Below, piece by piece: positions 1 to 10,764 of a DNA stretch of 64,000 bases. Below the pieces are notes generated by a model. The model was not told where the DNA came from. It was given only the letters and a program-made list of their open reading frames with translations, and searched no databases. The DNA is from Bolinopsis microptera. Taxonomy: Eukaryota > Ctenophora > Tentaculata > Lobata > Bolinopsidae. Location of the stretch: the NCBI RefSeq assembly GCF_026151205.1, contig NC_087083.1, positions 13,080,944 to 13,144,943 on the forward strand. Reading direction: 5' to 3'. The translations under genes were made by a program, and so were the position numbers. Each line of letters begins with the position of its first letter. Position 1 is the first letter of the stretch.

Positions 1-1864
1 TTAATTTTATTTTGCTTTGACTGGGATTAGCCGGTACGTTATTATCAGACCCTTCTGTACGTTAGAAAATGATATCAAGGGGATTAGCTTACACGGCACC
101 TCGCCAATCAAGTTGTTGCAGAAACCTTTCCGGTGCCACGCACAATCTAAATCTAATTGCAGCGCGGTGCCAGTCTTTAGTCAATTACCACCAGAAATAA
201 AATCATGCTTTGCAGTTTGAGTTAACTAGGATAACGCGTTGCAAGGAACGTAGCCATTTATAAAACTGGCTACGTTGCAGGGTACGATAGATTTTTAGTA
301 ATTTAGCATGGCTCCTGTCTTACGGGCCATATTTCCATGTTTCAAGTAATGCTTTAAATTCTTTCTGTTTACAAATTTGACCAAAATTTGACACTGGTTA
401 TAGGGTGGACCGCTGCCAGTGTCTCTCATTTGCAAGGAAACGATATTAATTTGAATAACCGTCCAGAAATGCAAAATGATACCGAGAATGAAATCGGTCG
501 CTCGCTTTTCCCATTTATTCACGACTTACGAATTGTAATAAGTTTTAATTAATTATATCAATCAAATGCTGAAAAAGTCTTTTTGGGTTGCTTTCGCGTC
601 GATACCTAGTATTTCGGGATAAGGTTGGTAGTTAATCGTAATGTCCAATTAGCTGATATTTATTTAATCTTTATTGCCGAGTACAGCTGCCCCTATTACA
701 ATTGACAACACTTGGGGGTCCAAATTTCGGGACCTAAAGTTGTTATTCCGTGGCCGAGTTCTTATTTCTGTATACTGATAATAAGGCCATAAAAGCATTT
801 GACCCAGTTTCAATCGTATATCTCTCACGGTTTGGAAATTCGTGTTAAAGTTGATGCCGTGTTGTCATTATAAATAAAATGGCAACATATATACCTAGTA
901 TATCTTCTCGCTTTATATATAGTTATACAGTAAGATAATCAGTAGTAACTTAGTAAAGTCGTAAGATTATAAAATGAATTTTAAAAGACAAATTAGATTT
1001 TAATCAATAAGCTCATGCTAATCACAAAATTGATGGAGGTATTAAGTCGTATTCATAATGATAAAAAGTTGGAAAATTTTGGTATTTCGATATTTTGAAT
1101 ACCAAAATTTTAAAATTAATATTCACTATCTTTTGCTTAGCAATTATTGAATAGTCGCTAATTTTGAAATGTCTTCGACTGTAAAAGGTAAAGGTCACAG
1201 AAAGATCCAGTTATAACTAGGATGTTTGTTGTTGTTGTTGTTTTGATGTTATCTCTGTGACTCTGTGACAATTTTCTTGTTAAATTATCATTGAATTGGA
1301 GATAATTAGCTAATTATAGTGACTAACAAATTGGAAAAACAATTTGTTGATATAGATAATGATTGAAATTACGTGAAAGTGTCCGATGGTGTGTGTACTA
1401 CAGTAACACTCCGAATAACTGCGGAGTTTGGGGGAAGGAAACATCCGCGGTAAATTGGGGTTCGCAGTAAATCTGGGTTTTTTTGTTTACATTAAACATG
1501 TTAAGCCTTGTTTGGGGGAAAGGAGATGGCCGCGGTATATCGGGGTTTGTGGTGAATCGGGGCGCAGTAAATCGGGGTTTTACTGTATATAAGTTTATTT
1601 GGTACAAAGTCCCTAAAGGTACCTAAAAGTGCGTGAATTTAGATCGTTTCGTGCGTTGTGTTTTTAAAAAGCGCGAAATGCGCACGAACCAACTATGGCT
1701 ATGGCTATTAGTATTAATATTAGTTTGCCCGACGTGATCGATAACACGTAAGGGTTTTTACCTGATATTCAAAAATTTGTAAATATTTTAATTGCAGTAC
1801 AACTAAATCATTTAAATTGCAAATTTGAAACACATTCATTTTATAGGAGAAAAGAAGAAGCGAG

Positions 1865-2503
1865 ATGGTCTATTTATTAGCAGTAATGCTAATAGTTTCT
1901 TTATCACTTAACAAAGCTGAAGCAAACTCATGGGAAGAAATGGAAGAAAAAGTATCCGGCACTCAGTTTTCGCCTGAGTTAGATGTTAAGGATATAGCAT
2001 CTATACAGTTTAAGACCGATTCTCCACTTATGGCTGACAAGGAGCTCATGATCACAGTCTTTGACGATTCGGACAAACTGGATATGTGGATTTATTTTGG
2101 TGAATCTGTTATGTATTTTATAGAGCAGTGCACGTCAGGTTATGTGGAATTTCCCGATCATCTACCAAGTGATGATCAAAAATTGTGGACTTTTGCCTTT
2201 AAAGATAACAGGATAACAGTGCATGTTAATGATGTCGAAGTTATGGACTTCCAGATGTCAGCTGATACGTGTAATACGTTTAAAGATTTGACTGAAGTCA
2301 CAAGGATACAGCTACAGAGTGGCTATACAGCTATCGCCGGTTACAGGTTGACGCCGCAAGAGGATGAAACTGGTAACGAGGAGGGGGGAGACACTGATAA
2401 CGAGGAGGGGGGAGATATGGGGCATTACTCTCACGCCTTTAACTGCAAAGCCAGCGGAATTGTTCTCGCTAGTTTCCTGTGTGTGCTGAACTTGATTATC
2501 TAG
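1865..2503 (+). CDS. Small secreted protein with GPI-anchor-type tail, family unassigned (212 aa)
   Basis: Single-exon reading frame. Residues 1-20 form a signal peptide: a hydrophobic core, then Ala-Glu-Ala before a likely cleavage at 20/21. The central region (about 35-165) looks like a compact beta-rich domain with two cysteines, a WTFAFKDNRITVHVNDVEV stretch and a closing GYTAIAGYRL. This is reminiscent of small secreted domains of unknown function in fishes and marine invertebrates; I cannot assign a named family. An acidic linker contains two near-identical NEEGGD units and is followed by a C-terminal hydrophobic segment with no basic tail, as expected for a GPI-attachment signal. The start is supported by the signal peptide beginning exactly at this ATG. 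The sister copy at 40.9 kb conserves the body with in-frame indels only, which argues that the frame is real. Likely product: an extracellular, membrane-tethered protein of unknown role. Confidence 0.8.
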   Translation: MVYLLAVMLIVSLSLNKAEANSWEEMEEKVSGTQFSPELDVKDIASIQFKTDSPLMADKELMITVFDDSDKLDMWIYFGESVMYFIEQCTSGYVEFPDHLPSDDQKLWTFAFKDNRITVHVNDVEVMDFQMSADTCNTFKDLTEVTRIQLQSGYTAIAGYRLTPQEDETGNEEGGDTDNEEGGDMGHYSHAFNCKASGIVLASFLCVLNLII

Positions 2504-2743
2504 AGTTGCTGCGAAGGAAACAGTGTTAATGTTTGTAGACTATTTATGTTTTTAGACTTTAGAGTACAGCTGTTTGTAGAGTACGAAACACCTCTGTTAC
2601 GTGATTGTTTTACGATTTTTGTAACTTTATCAATATTATATTTCGTATAACTTTCATTTTTTAGGTAGCATGAATAGTTTCTAGTAGTGATGTTTATTTA
2701 TTTAGAAAAAAAGTTTAAGAAATGCTTAAAAAAAGATGAAAAA

Positions 2744-2942
2744 AAGACTTTAAAGGTTTGGGTTATAATATAATATTGTTAGTTGTGATGAGTACAAATT
2801 TTGATAATTGAGCAATTTTATCGGCTCCTCAAAAAAATATGAAAATAAAAAGACTTTAAAAGTTTGGGTTATAATATAATATCGTTAGTTGTGATGAGTA
2901 GAATTTTGAATTTTGATAATTGAGCAATTTTATCGGCTCCTC
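2744..2942 (+). repeat. Tandem duplication in the 3' flank, with AATAAA
   Basis: A segment of about 95 bp (AGACTTTAAA...GTTTGGGTTATAATATAAT...TATCGGCTCCTCA) occurs twice in a row downstream of the 212-codon gene. The sister locus (41,800-41,930) has one copy. AATAAA at 2,844-2,849 lies between the units and is a plausible polyadenylation signal. Confidence 0.6.
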
Positions 2943-3369
2943 AAATATTGGCATTCTTTATTAGTTTATTGTATCACCCACAACGGCAACCCATATAACA
3001 ATTGACAATGGATCGTTTACATATTACAAATACAATTACATGCCCAGGAAACTTTTATACTGGCTGGGGCCTATCTCCAAAAGTAAAAGAAATGTTCGCC
3101 TCGTAAAAATAACTTTTCCTTCCTAGGAGGAAAACTTGAGACAATGTAGAGGGTGGGCCAAAGGTCATTGGGCATACGTTGGCCTTAATAGCTCAGTCAT
3201 TGAGTGCCCAATTGAAATAATTCTTTCTGGTATGACTTACTACCACTGGTAGTGTCAAATCGAAAAATATTCGAGTTCATGTTTTTCAAATGAAGGTTCA
3301 TTTTCGCATTTATTTAATAGTTTGGATAGTCGGATCGAGCCAAATTTTATTGGATTGTGTTTGTGTTTA

Positions 3370-4140
3370 AATTTTTAGCTCTTATTTCGGCCAGCACATT
3401 ATTTCGGAAACAATCAAAAAGTTATAATACTTCCCGTTTAACAATTTTGTTGAAATTTGGTCAGCGCACGTAAACACTTATGTTCTACTGAACCCCCAGA
3501 AAACCTTACCGCCTGCTGGGCTTGCTAGAGGTGATAGATTTTCAACAGCACGTTTGGCGTCGCGCGTCACATCGAGTTTACCTTTCACACGCTGCATTTA
3601 GTTTAGTAGTCATGACAACGACATGACTTTGCAAAGTTTAAAAGCTGCGATCTTTAATTTAGCCAAAAATCAAACTTTTCGGTTTAATTCAGAATCTAAG
3701 TTGTCCCCAATTGTGCTCCTGGGGAGCCTCCTTTAAATTTACGAGACGGACATTTTGTTGAAAACCGGAAGGTTCTATTTATTTTACTTTTGGAGATATT
3801 CCCCGGCCGGTAGGGTTTGCTGGGCCTAAATAAGTTTGAGCAATTTCGTTATTATCAATTTGAGTTATCAACGGATTTATACCTATTTTGTCATTTTTAG
3901 ACCTTTTAAGTTTTAATCAAGGCCAATCTCTTCAAACTAAATTAGGTTTGGTAGTTAAGTATGATTGGAAGGTTCTGACAAATTTTCAGCATGATTCATG
4001 TTCAGGAACCGAAGATATGATTATGATAGAATAATACGACAAAAATCAACAAATTTCGTCCAATTACGCGACTTTTACACTTAATTTTGCTCCAAAAGCC
4101 GCGCACTATCAAATATGGCACCTAAGCGAAACTCACTGAT
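3370..4140. repeat. Dispersed repeat E, copy 1, with a 330-bp insertion
   Basis: The sequence starting AGCTCTTATTTCGGCCAGCA is repeated in the same orientation at 5,078-5,530, and a fragment recurs near 60,905 in reverse. Relative to the second copy, copy 1 carries an extra segment at about 3,495-3,824 whose ends are imperfect inverted repeats (CCCAGAAAACCTTACCG against CCCAGCAAACCCTACCG), so it is a probable non-autonomous DNA element. No coding region is recognised here. Confidence 0.65.
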
Positions 4141-4822
4141 CATTCCAAAAAGGTGTAACAAATTTGGTACTGTGAAAATTTTCACAGTCTCTAGAAAACA
4201 AGGGTACACAAATTTTGAAAATCAGAGCAAGTTTATTTTTATCGTGCACCCCTATATATTATATTTAAGCGCGCGCGATCCGATCAGCATGAGCTCGCTG
4301 GGAAGACACGGTACTCACTTTTATGATAGTAACACTGAACGCGCCCAGCTAGTATAAGTAAGGTTTTCTGGGTGCAGGTTCTGAGCTTGCGATCAATACT
4401 TTTTATCATTTATACTGCACGATTTAAGACTTTTAAAAGTAGCTGAAAGTTGACCAAGGGGCCATCTACTTGGACCCTCCCCATGTCCTGGTGTGACCGA
4501 GTTTTCAAAACCACCCCCTCCTCCGGACGTCCGGGAATTGTTGCCAGGCTTTCTCATTCCTTTATTCTTGTCATTTTTCCCCGATCCATGACTCAAAGTG
4601 CCGAAGGCACAAAAGAGTCAAGGACAAGGGTTAGCGAACGAGGTTTTTTTTTGTATATGGTAGCTTTGCGACCGTGCGAGCGTGCCTGCGAACGTACGTA
4701 CGTACATGACATACGTGCCCTCGCGCACTGTTATTGCCCACGCGTGACAATATTATTAAGCCCACGTATTAAGTAAACTATAAGAAGTTTAGAATTTAGC
4801 GTGCATGCACACAAAGTCAAAT

Positions 4823-4884
4823 GCATGATGCATCAACTTGACTGATTGTTCCCGGAAACAATCAGTCAAATTGATGCATCATGC
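4823..4884. repeat. 28-bp-arm hairpin
   Basis: Arms 4,823-4,850 and 4,857-4,884 are inverted copies with one mismatch and a 6-nt loop. One arm occurs alone near 8,388-8,415, so the hairpin is an inverted duplication of a dispersed sequence. Confidence 0.75.
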
Positions 4885-5077
4885 AAACTTACAAAGTTGC
4901 ATCCAACAATTCAATTGCATCGCTTTGTTGGTTTTATTTGGCTTGATAATTGAAGTGCTTTCCCAAAATTGCAAGTTGGTTGTTCACAATTTAATCGAGT
5001 TATGACCCTTTTAAGATCTTGCAGTAGGCAGTGCGCCATCGACAATAAGACGCGCGCGCTGACCATTGAATGGTTTT

Positions 5078-5530
5078 TTAGCTCTTATTTCGGCCAGCAC
5101 ATTATTTTGGAAACAATCGAAAAGTTATAATACTTCCCATATAACAATTTTGTTGAAATTTGGTCAGCTTACGTAAACACTTATGTTTTACTGAACCTAA
5201 TTTAGTTTGACTTTGAGCAATTTCGATGGTCAGAATTTGAGTTATCAACGAATTTATACCTATTTTGTCATTTTTAGACCTCTTAATCAAGGCCAATCTC
5301 TCCCAACTAAATTAGGTTCGGTAGTTAAGTATGATTGGAAGGTTCTGACAAATTTTCAGCATGATTCATGTTCAGGAACCGAAGATATGACAGAATAATA
5401 CGACAAAAATCAACGAATTTCGTCAAATTACGCGACTTTTACACCTAATTTTGCTCCAAAAGCCGCGCACCATCAAATATGGCACCTAGGAGAAACTCAC
5501 TGATCATTCCAAAAAGGTATAATAAATTTG
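5078..5530. repeat. Dispersed repeat E, copy 2
   Basis: Direct copy of 3,370-4,140 without the 330-bp insertion. It contains short spurious reading frames on both strands; none resembles a protein family. Confidence 0.65.
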
Positions 5531-6871
5531 GTACTGTGAAAATTCGTACAGTCTCTAGAAAACGATAGTACAAAAATTTTGAAAATCCGAGCAAGTTTAT
5601 TTTTATCGTGCACCGCCTACTTGCAGATGTGTGATCCAGCACTTAATCAGTGATATCTTCCATCTTCACTTAATAAATGCTCTGATTGGTTGGAGACTAC
5701 TTATAGGACAGCAACCGAAACGCTATAACGCAAATTTCTTCGGTTTTAAGGAACGTCACTCCCCACTGGGGTGTCCGAGTTTTCAAAACCACCTCCTCCC
5801 CCGGACGTTTGGATTTTTGCCAGGCTTTCTTATTCCTGTCATTTTTAACATTGAATTATAATGTTTTGAACTTAAATATACCTGCTGAAATACATTCGAT
5901 GAGTTTTATAGTCAGTGTAATAAGCGCCAAGCTTTTCTCTGATTTCGATAAATTTTGTACCAAAAGTTGTCTAAAAATTTGAATAAAACAAATCCACCGT
6001 GTAGCAATTTTTGCTAAAAATGCTACACAACGCTTGTTTGCCGCGCGTACTTTTTTTGCACAAATTTTTAGTTTTAGGCCTATAACTTTCACATTTTCAG
6101 TTATTATCACATAATTATTGTGGCATCGTAATCAACTCATCGAGACAAAACTTTTAGTATTAATATTTTAAGATTTTAAGGAAAATTATTTTCGATTTTT
6201 TTGGAAATTTTGATGCTTTAGATATTATAATTTTGACTAAGTTTATTACGATCTTGTAAGAATTATTTTAAAATATTCAATATTTTAGGCATTTTAAGCA
6301 ATAAATTATCCATTTTTCGTCCTTTGTACACTCTTGCAATGCACAAGAGGTCCACAGTGATATAGCTCGACGTTATCGTGCTACACGGTGAATTTTCAGT
6401 TAGAGGCAACTTTTGGTACAAAATTTATCAAAATCAGAGACAAAAAATTCTGTGCCAACTCATGGCGCTTATATTAGCGTATTATACATAGACTATTAAA
6501 GCCTGACAAACAATAAAATTAAAGGGGTACATAGTAAAGGGGGTAAATAGTAAAGGGGGTAAATAGTATGAATGAATATAAGAGGCACGGTAATCCTTGC
6601 CAGCATTGTGATAACACAGTTAAATCAAAATAATCAGTATTATTATGTTAAACGGGAGACTAAAATACAAATTTTCTCAAAATTTTCATACTAACTCAAA
6701 CACTCTAAAAAGTCTAAATTATGATCAATGTCTTGTTTACCACATAGTTCTGATCGCCAAGAATGTTCATTTTCATTTTGTCTGCCAAGTTCCTAATTCT
6801 AATCTTATATTGATAGTCTAATTTTTAATGATATGTGTAGTTAATGTCAATTATAAATGTACGCTAGCAAT
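5531..6871. repeat. Gene-free repeats (family D pieces)
   Basis: 5,625-5,765 recurs at 14,630-14,745. The 5,850-6,640 part resembles family D ends seen at 25,080, 26,520 and 35,210: a GGGGTAAATAGTA stretch followed by TTGCCAGCATTGTGATA. No coding signal is seen. Confidence 0.5.
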
Positions 6872-7882
6872 TTAATATAGTAAAGCAGCAACAGCGGCCA
6901 TGAGTAATGTGGATAGAGCCAGTTTACCTGCTCCACTCATTTCCTCACAAGTGACACTGGAAGGTGTGAGGTAACCGTCAGAGCCGCATGTCAAGACCTT
7001 CTCAACCCCAAAACTCAAACATTTGACGGTGTATGTGGCGCCATCCTCGATTGATCCGGTGTCTGGCTCCACTATTGCGTTACTTATGGCTGGTTTGTCA
7101 CAGGTCTTCTTCTGGTCGGCTTCACAAGTGATAGGGCCGGCAGGTGTCAGGTTCCCGTCAGATCCGCAAAACAAATACTTGTCCGTGTCACCATTCGTAC
7201 ATTTAACGGTATATGCGGCCCCATCCTCTATTGTTGCAGTGCTGGGCTCCAGTATTGCGTTATCTACATCAGGTTTTTTACAGGTTGTCTTCACCGCAGA
7301 TTTGAGAGGTCCGACGTTATCCGCGTAAAGGTTATTATAATTTCCGGGTGGATAATACTGGCAGGTCACATAGAAGTTGTTGAAGATGAAGTCATTGCTT
7401 TCAGTCTGGTAGGTGGCGTACCCGCACCTCACCTGCTTAGTATTTCTCCAAACCACTTGGGTGAAGTGGCCGGTTGCTTCATTTTCCGGAGCAGAGAGGG
7501 ATTTCGAGTTGGTGGTGTAGTCCCAGTATTGGATTTCCGAGTACCACATGTCAGTAGATTTAACGTAAGCCGGTGATTTGGCCATCACTATGCCGGTGGT
7601 TCCCGCCATGGCGATGTTCTCCCCGTAGCCTCCTCCACTGCTGTGCTTCATTGTTTTCTCTTCAGCAATCTGATCGGTCCAACTTTGAGCGATGAAGGTA
7701 ACATCATCTCCTGATTCACCGTAACAGAGTGGTTCAGTGTTATCATGCAGTGCTCGCTGTGCGTTGTGTGCCGCCAAAACGGCCTCCTCTTCTGATGTGA
7801 GGGCTCCAGTCTTGCAGACTCCTTCAGCTAGGTGCAGCAGTGTGCAGAAGAGAATTGCGAGTGTAACGACCTTGGCAGTCAT
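6872..7882 (-). CDS. Secreted CAP/SCP-domain protein with two sushi-like modules and GPI-type tail (336 aa)
   Basis: Residues 1-21 form a signal peptide ending LHLAEG. Residues about 30-190 are a CAP (CRISP/antigen 5/PR-1) domain. The four cavity residues known in this superfamily are present: His80 (KHS), Glu88 (GEN), Glu116 (WYSE) and His139 (GHFTQVVW). Both family signatures occur (GHFTQVVWRNT and YVTCQYYPPGNY). Two cysteine-bracketed modules of about 55 residues follow (199-312), each with a C-x-KP, NA-x3-EP, G-x3-T-V-K-C, C-x2-DG-x-LTP and T/ITCE pattern, most like sushi/CCP domains. A C-terminal hydrophobic stretch after EEMSGAG fits a GPI signal. CAP proteins are extracellular and bind sterols, lipids or protein partners; the actual role here is unknown. 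Single exon. It is divergent to a paralogue starting at 10,765 and shares about 80 bp of 5' flank with it. Confidence 0.92.
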   Translation of the reverse strand: MTAKVVTLAILFCTLLHLAEGVCKTGALTSEEEAVLAAHNAQRALHDNTEPLCYGESGDDVTFIAQSWTDQIAEEKTMKHSSGGGYGENIAMAGTTGIVMAKSPAYVKSTDMWYSEIQYWDYTTNSKSLSAPENEATGHFTQVVWRNTKQVRCGYATYQTESNDFIFNNFYVTCQYYPPGNYNNLYADNVGPLKSAVKTTCKKPDVDNAILEPSTATIEDGAAYTVKCTNGDTDKYLFCGSDGNLTPAGPITCEADQKKTCDKPAISNAIVEPDTGSIEDGATYTVKCLSFGVEKVLTCGSDGYLTPSSVTCEEMSGAGKLALSTLLMAAVAALLY

Positions 7883-8509
7883 TTGTCTGTGTAATGTGGT
7901 TTAGTCGGTAAGTAAACTAGAAATTTATTTCGAGTGGGAATTTATTGAATGAAATCTCTTGTTAAAGAAAAAGATTAGTATAAATTACTAAAGTGTTAAT
8001 TGATAACTCCGAACTCTGCTGGAGTCCAGGAAAAATAGAAAGTGTAAATTTATTAACAATAACAATATTATCAACTTCGGTATGCCGCATTTGTGCTGGA
8101 TAATCGAGCACATTATTTAACGATAAGTTAAAAACATAATTCCTCCCTATCTTGACAATCGAAACTATCAGTTTCATGATTTATTGATTCATGATGTGTA
8201 TCATCAATATCGAGTGGTCATCTTCGATAATCGCGTTTCGCCATGTTTGAAAATAAAAAAAATAAGCTTGAAGCAGTGATAACTTTAGCAAAAAGGAACA
8301 AATACATTTTGACTATAAGTATAGGTCCAATTTCACGATGTGGAAACACCATAGAATTTAACGTGCACGCACACAATAGGGAACAATCAGTCAAATTGAT
8401 GCATCATGCAAACTTAACAAGTTGCATCCAACAATTCAAATGAATCGCTCTGTTGGTTTAGTCAATACAATAGGAATTGTTAACAGTACTGGTATTGGTG
8501 TCTGTAAGA

Positions 8510-8645
8510 TGAAGAAGACGAGAGGAGGCGAGAGGAGACGAGAGGAGGCGAGAAAATACGAGAAGAAGCGAGAGAAGACGAAAGGAGACGAGAGGAGACG
8601 GCAGGATACGGAAAGAGACGACAGTAGACGGCAGAAGACGAAAAG
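8510..8645. repeat. Purine-rich minisatellite, about 11-bp unit
   Basis: Degenerate repeats of the type GACGAGAGGAG. The reading frames across it on both strands are low-complexity and are not called as genes. Confidence 0.7.
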
Positions 8646-9184
8646 ACAAAAAACATTGAATAATTCAAATTTTGTCTCATTACATTGTTTGCTGGATAAA
8701 AAAATGTTATCCAGACTTTTGATTTGGTTTAATATTATACTAAAAATGTATTGTTCGTGTTAAATAATAGTAATAGTAATACAAAAGACTTGACTGAGAG
8801 TGAGACATATTGCCTCGAACCTTATTTTATCAGATCTTTATAGGATGTTTATTGTATTTGTTAACTACTTCGGATTTTTGTAAAGTTCGATTATAATAAT
8901 TATATTGTTTTGTGTTCGTGTTATGAATATATAAAACAGTGAAGGATCGGAATTAGTCCTCAGCACTATATTACTGGAGAAACATTATAAATCACGAAAC
9001 ATTTTACAAAGAACAAGTGAAATGTGAACTGACTTCCGAAGTTGATAAATCAAATATTGTATTGTACGACAGCGCAATAGCATAAACACATTATGATCCC
9101 GCCTAAGATAACAATTATCGGGGAAATGTATAACTAAATTACATGTAGCTAAGTTACTTGTAGCGCGAATTATATGTACTACTA

Positions 9185-9310
9185 CTACTGGACCGCGCCG
9201 TAAATCCAATAATGCTTCTCACAACCACTTCGTTAGATCGGTGAGATTCACCACTGCACACTGGGCCACGCCAAGCTCTGCGAAGGATTGACATCGTCAA
9301 TTACCTGAGT
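9185..9310. repeat. RepJ fragment
   Basis: Contains AATGCTTCTC, GATCGGTGAGATTCACCACTG and GCGAAGGATTGACATCGTCA blocks shared with 57,785-57,905 and with the complete 249-bp insertion at 60,094-60,342. Confidence 0.6.
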
Positions 9311-10088
9311 TATGCAATAGCACATCGTACTCTAATATTGACTAATACTAATAGTTGTGATCAGCTATCCGAGCTCGTGTCACATTCCATACGATCTAAA
9401 TCACATTTCCAGGTAATACCTTATTACCAGGACCGTTATTTCCAAATCTTTGACCTTTTAAGGTAAAACTAAAAAATGTTGTTAGAGCAATTTAATTTCC
9501 CGATCTCAATAGCACAGCAAAAATAAATTTCCTGACCACTTATTCTGAATAGATATGATGATGTTACTCGTGATATGTATCAATAGACTGAAAATCACAA
9601 CATGTTGGATACCCAGAGCAAGGACAGAGGTGATTTATAATTTCTAACTTTTCACGTGACGTATTCTGTGTCCACTTTACCGAATACTAATTGAACTTCT
9701 AAGCAACAGGATCAAACCTAGCCTTTGTGAACATTCTGAAGTAAGCAAAACTAACTGTTTTGTGGTTTAAAGTCGATTTCTCACTCGCAAAACAAATGGA
9801 ACATTAGGTTGCTCCCCTCACAAGATATCTTCAAGTTCAAAATAAGGTTTACGGCACAATGCAAGTTTTGTCAAATTCGCACACAATGATAAAGCAAACA
9901 TTACTTTATCATCAGACTCTATTTGGAAAATATGTTCTGTCCCTCAGTTCCTGTTCACGATACCTGTTTTCTGTTTCTCTTAGTTCCTGTTTACTGTTTA
10001 AGTAACCGCCTTTCTAATCTTCGCTGCATATCTTTAATCCTGTAAAAGTAAAACAATTAAAAGGATCCAGGTGATATCATTGAGAGAA

Positions 10089-10093
<5 letters not shown>

Positions 10094-10166
<73 letters not shown>
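10094..10166. repeat. (GA)n microsatellite
   Basis: Uninterrupted AG dinucleotide run of about 70 bp. Confidence 0.95.
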
Positions 10167-10169
<3 letters not shown>

Positions 10170-10764
10170 TCATTGCACTGGTTCCTATAATCTGAAGATC
10201 TGAGCTCACTATGTAAATAATGATGGTTTAAGCCAATCAGGAAAAGATAAAATCAAACGTCCTAAGTAGATGGTACCCTGACCGTTGACTTTAATGTACG
10301 TTCCAAATTATGTCCGTTCGCTCAATGTCCAGTCAAATAACTTCCAATAAAGTAAAGTACTAGTCAGTAATCTATATGGGGCTCACTTAATAACCAAGAA
10401 ATGGAAATCTGTGTTAATTTTGGTGAGTTCATGATCATGATGATCATGATAATGATTGATGATGATTAAACCAAAAATTGAAGAGAATCCAAACAAATAC
10501 ATCCCCAGTTCATGTTTACGAGACCTACTTATTTCTGTTTCTCTCAGTTTCTGCTTACGACTACGATATTTAATTCTCCATTTGTTATAAACATAGACCT
10601 ATTCGTGGCCTCGCAGTTAGCCTCACAGTTATGAATAAATTATATTTAGTGAAAGCTTGTTATTTAAACCTATTCTTTTCTTTAACACGAGATTTCATTC
10701 AATAAATTCCCACTCGGAATAAATTTCTAGTTTACTTACCGACTAAACCACATTACACAGACAA

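Larger units (their letters stand above)
210..3150. repeat. Segmental duplication, copy 1 (carries the intact secreted-protein gene)
   Basis: This block matches 37,588-42,125 in the same orientation, from the ACGCGTTGCAAGGAACG region on the left, through the 5' flank and coding region, to the downstream CGGCAACCCATA segment. Copy 1 lacks the transposon insertions found in copy 2 and so shows the uninterrupted state. A third partial copy, flank only, is at 29,690-30,440. The left end (about 220-540) contains the dispersed RepA sequence in minus orientation. Seen directly by sequence comparison; the outer boundaries are approximate. Confidence 0.8.
7883..10764. other. Intergenic region between divergent CAP genes
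   Basis: About 80-85 bp next to each start codon are near-identical between the two CAP genes in opposite orientation, so the duplication included the 5' UTR. The remainder is AT-rich with no recognisable gene. It holds a purine-rich minisatellite (8,510-8,645), a RepJ fragment (9,185-9,310) and a GA microsatellite (10,094-10,166). Regulatory sequences for both genes presumably lie here, but none can be pointed to. Confidence 0.6.

Noticed and set aside
4450-4776. 108-codon open frame
   Set aside because: Arginine/proline-rich low-quality sequence over repeat DNA, overlapped by an opposite frame; no family resemblance.
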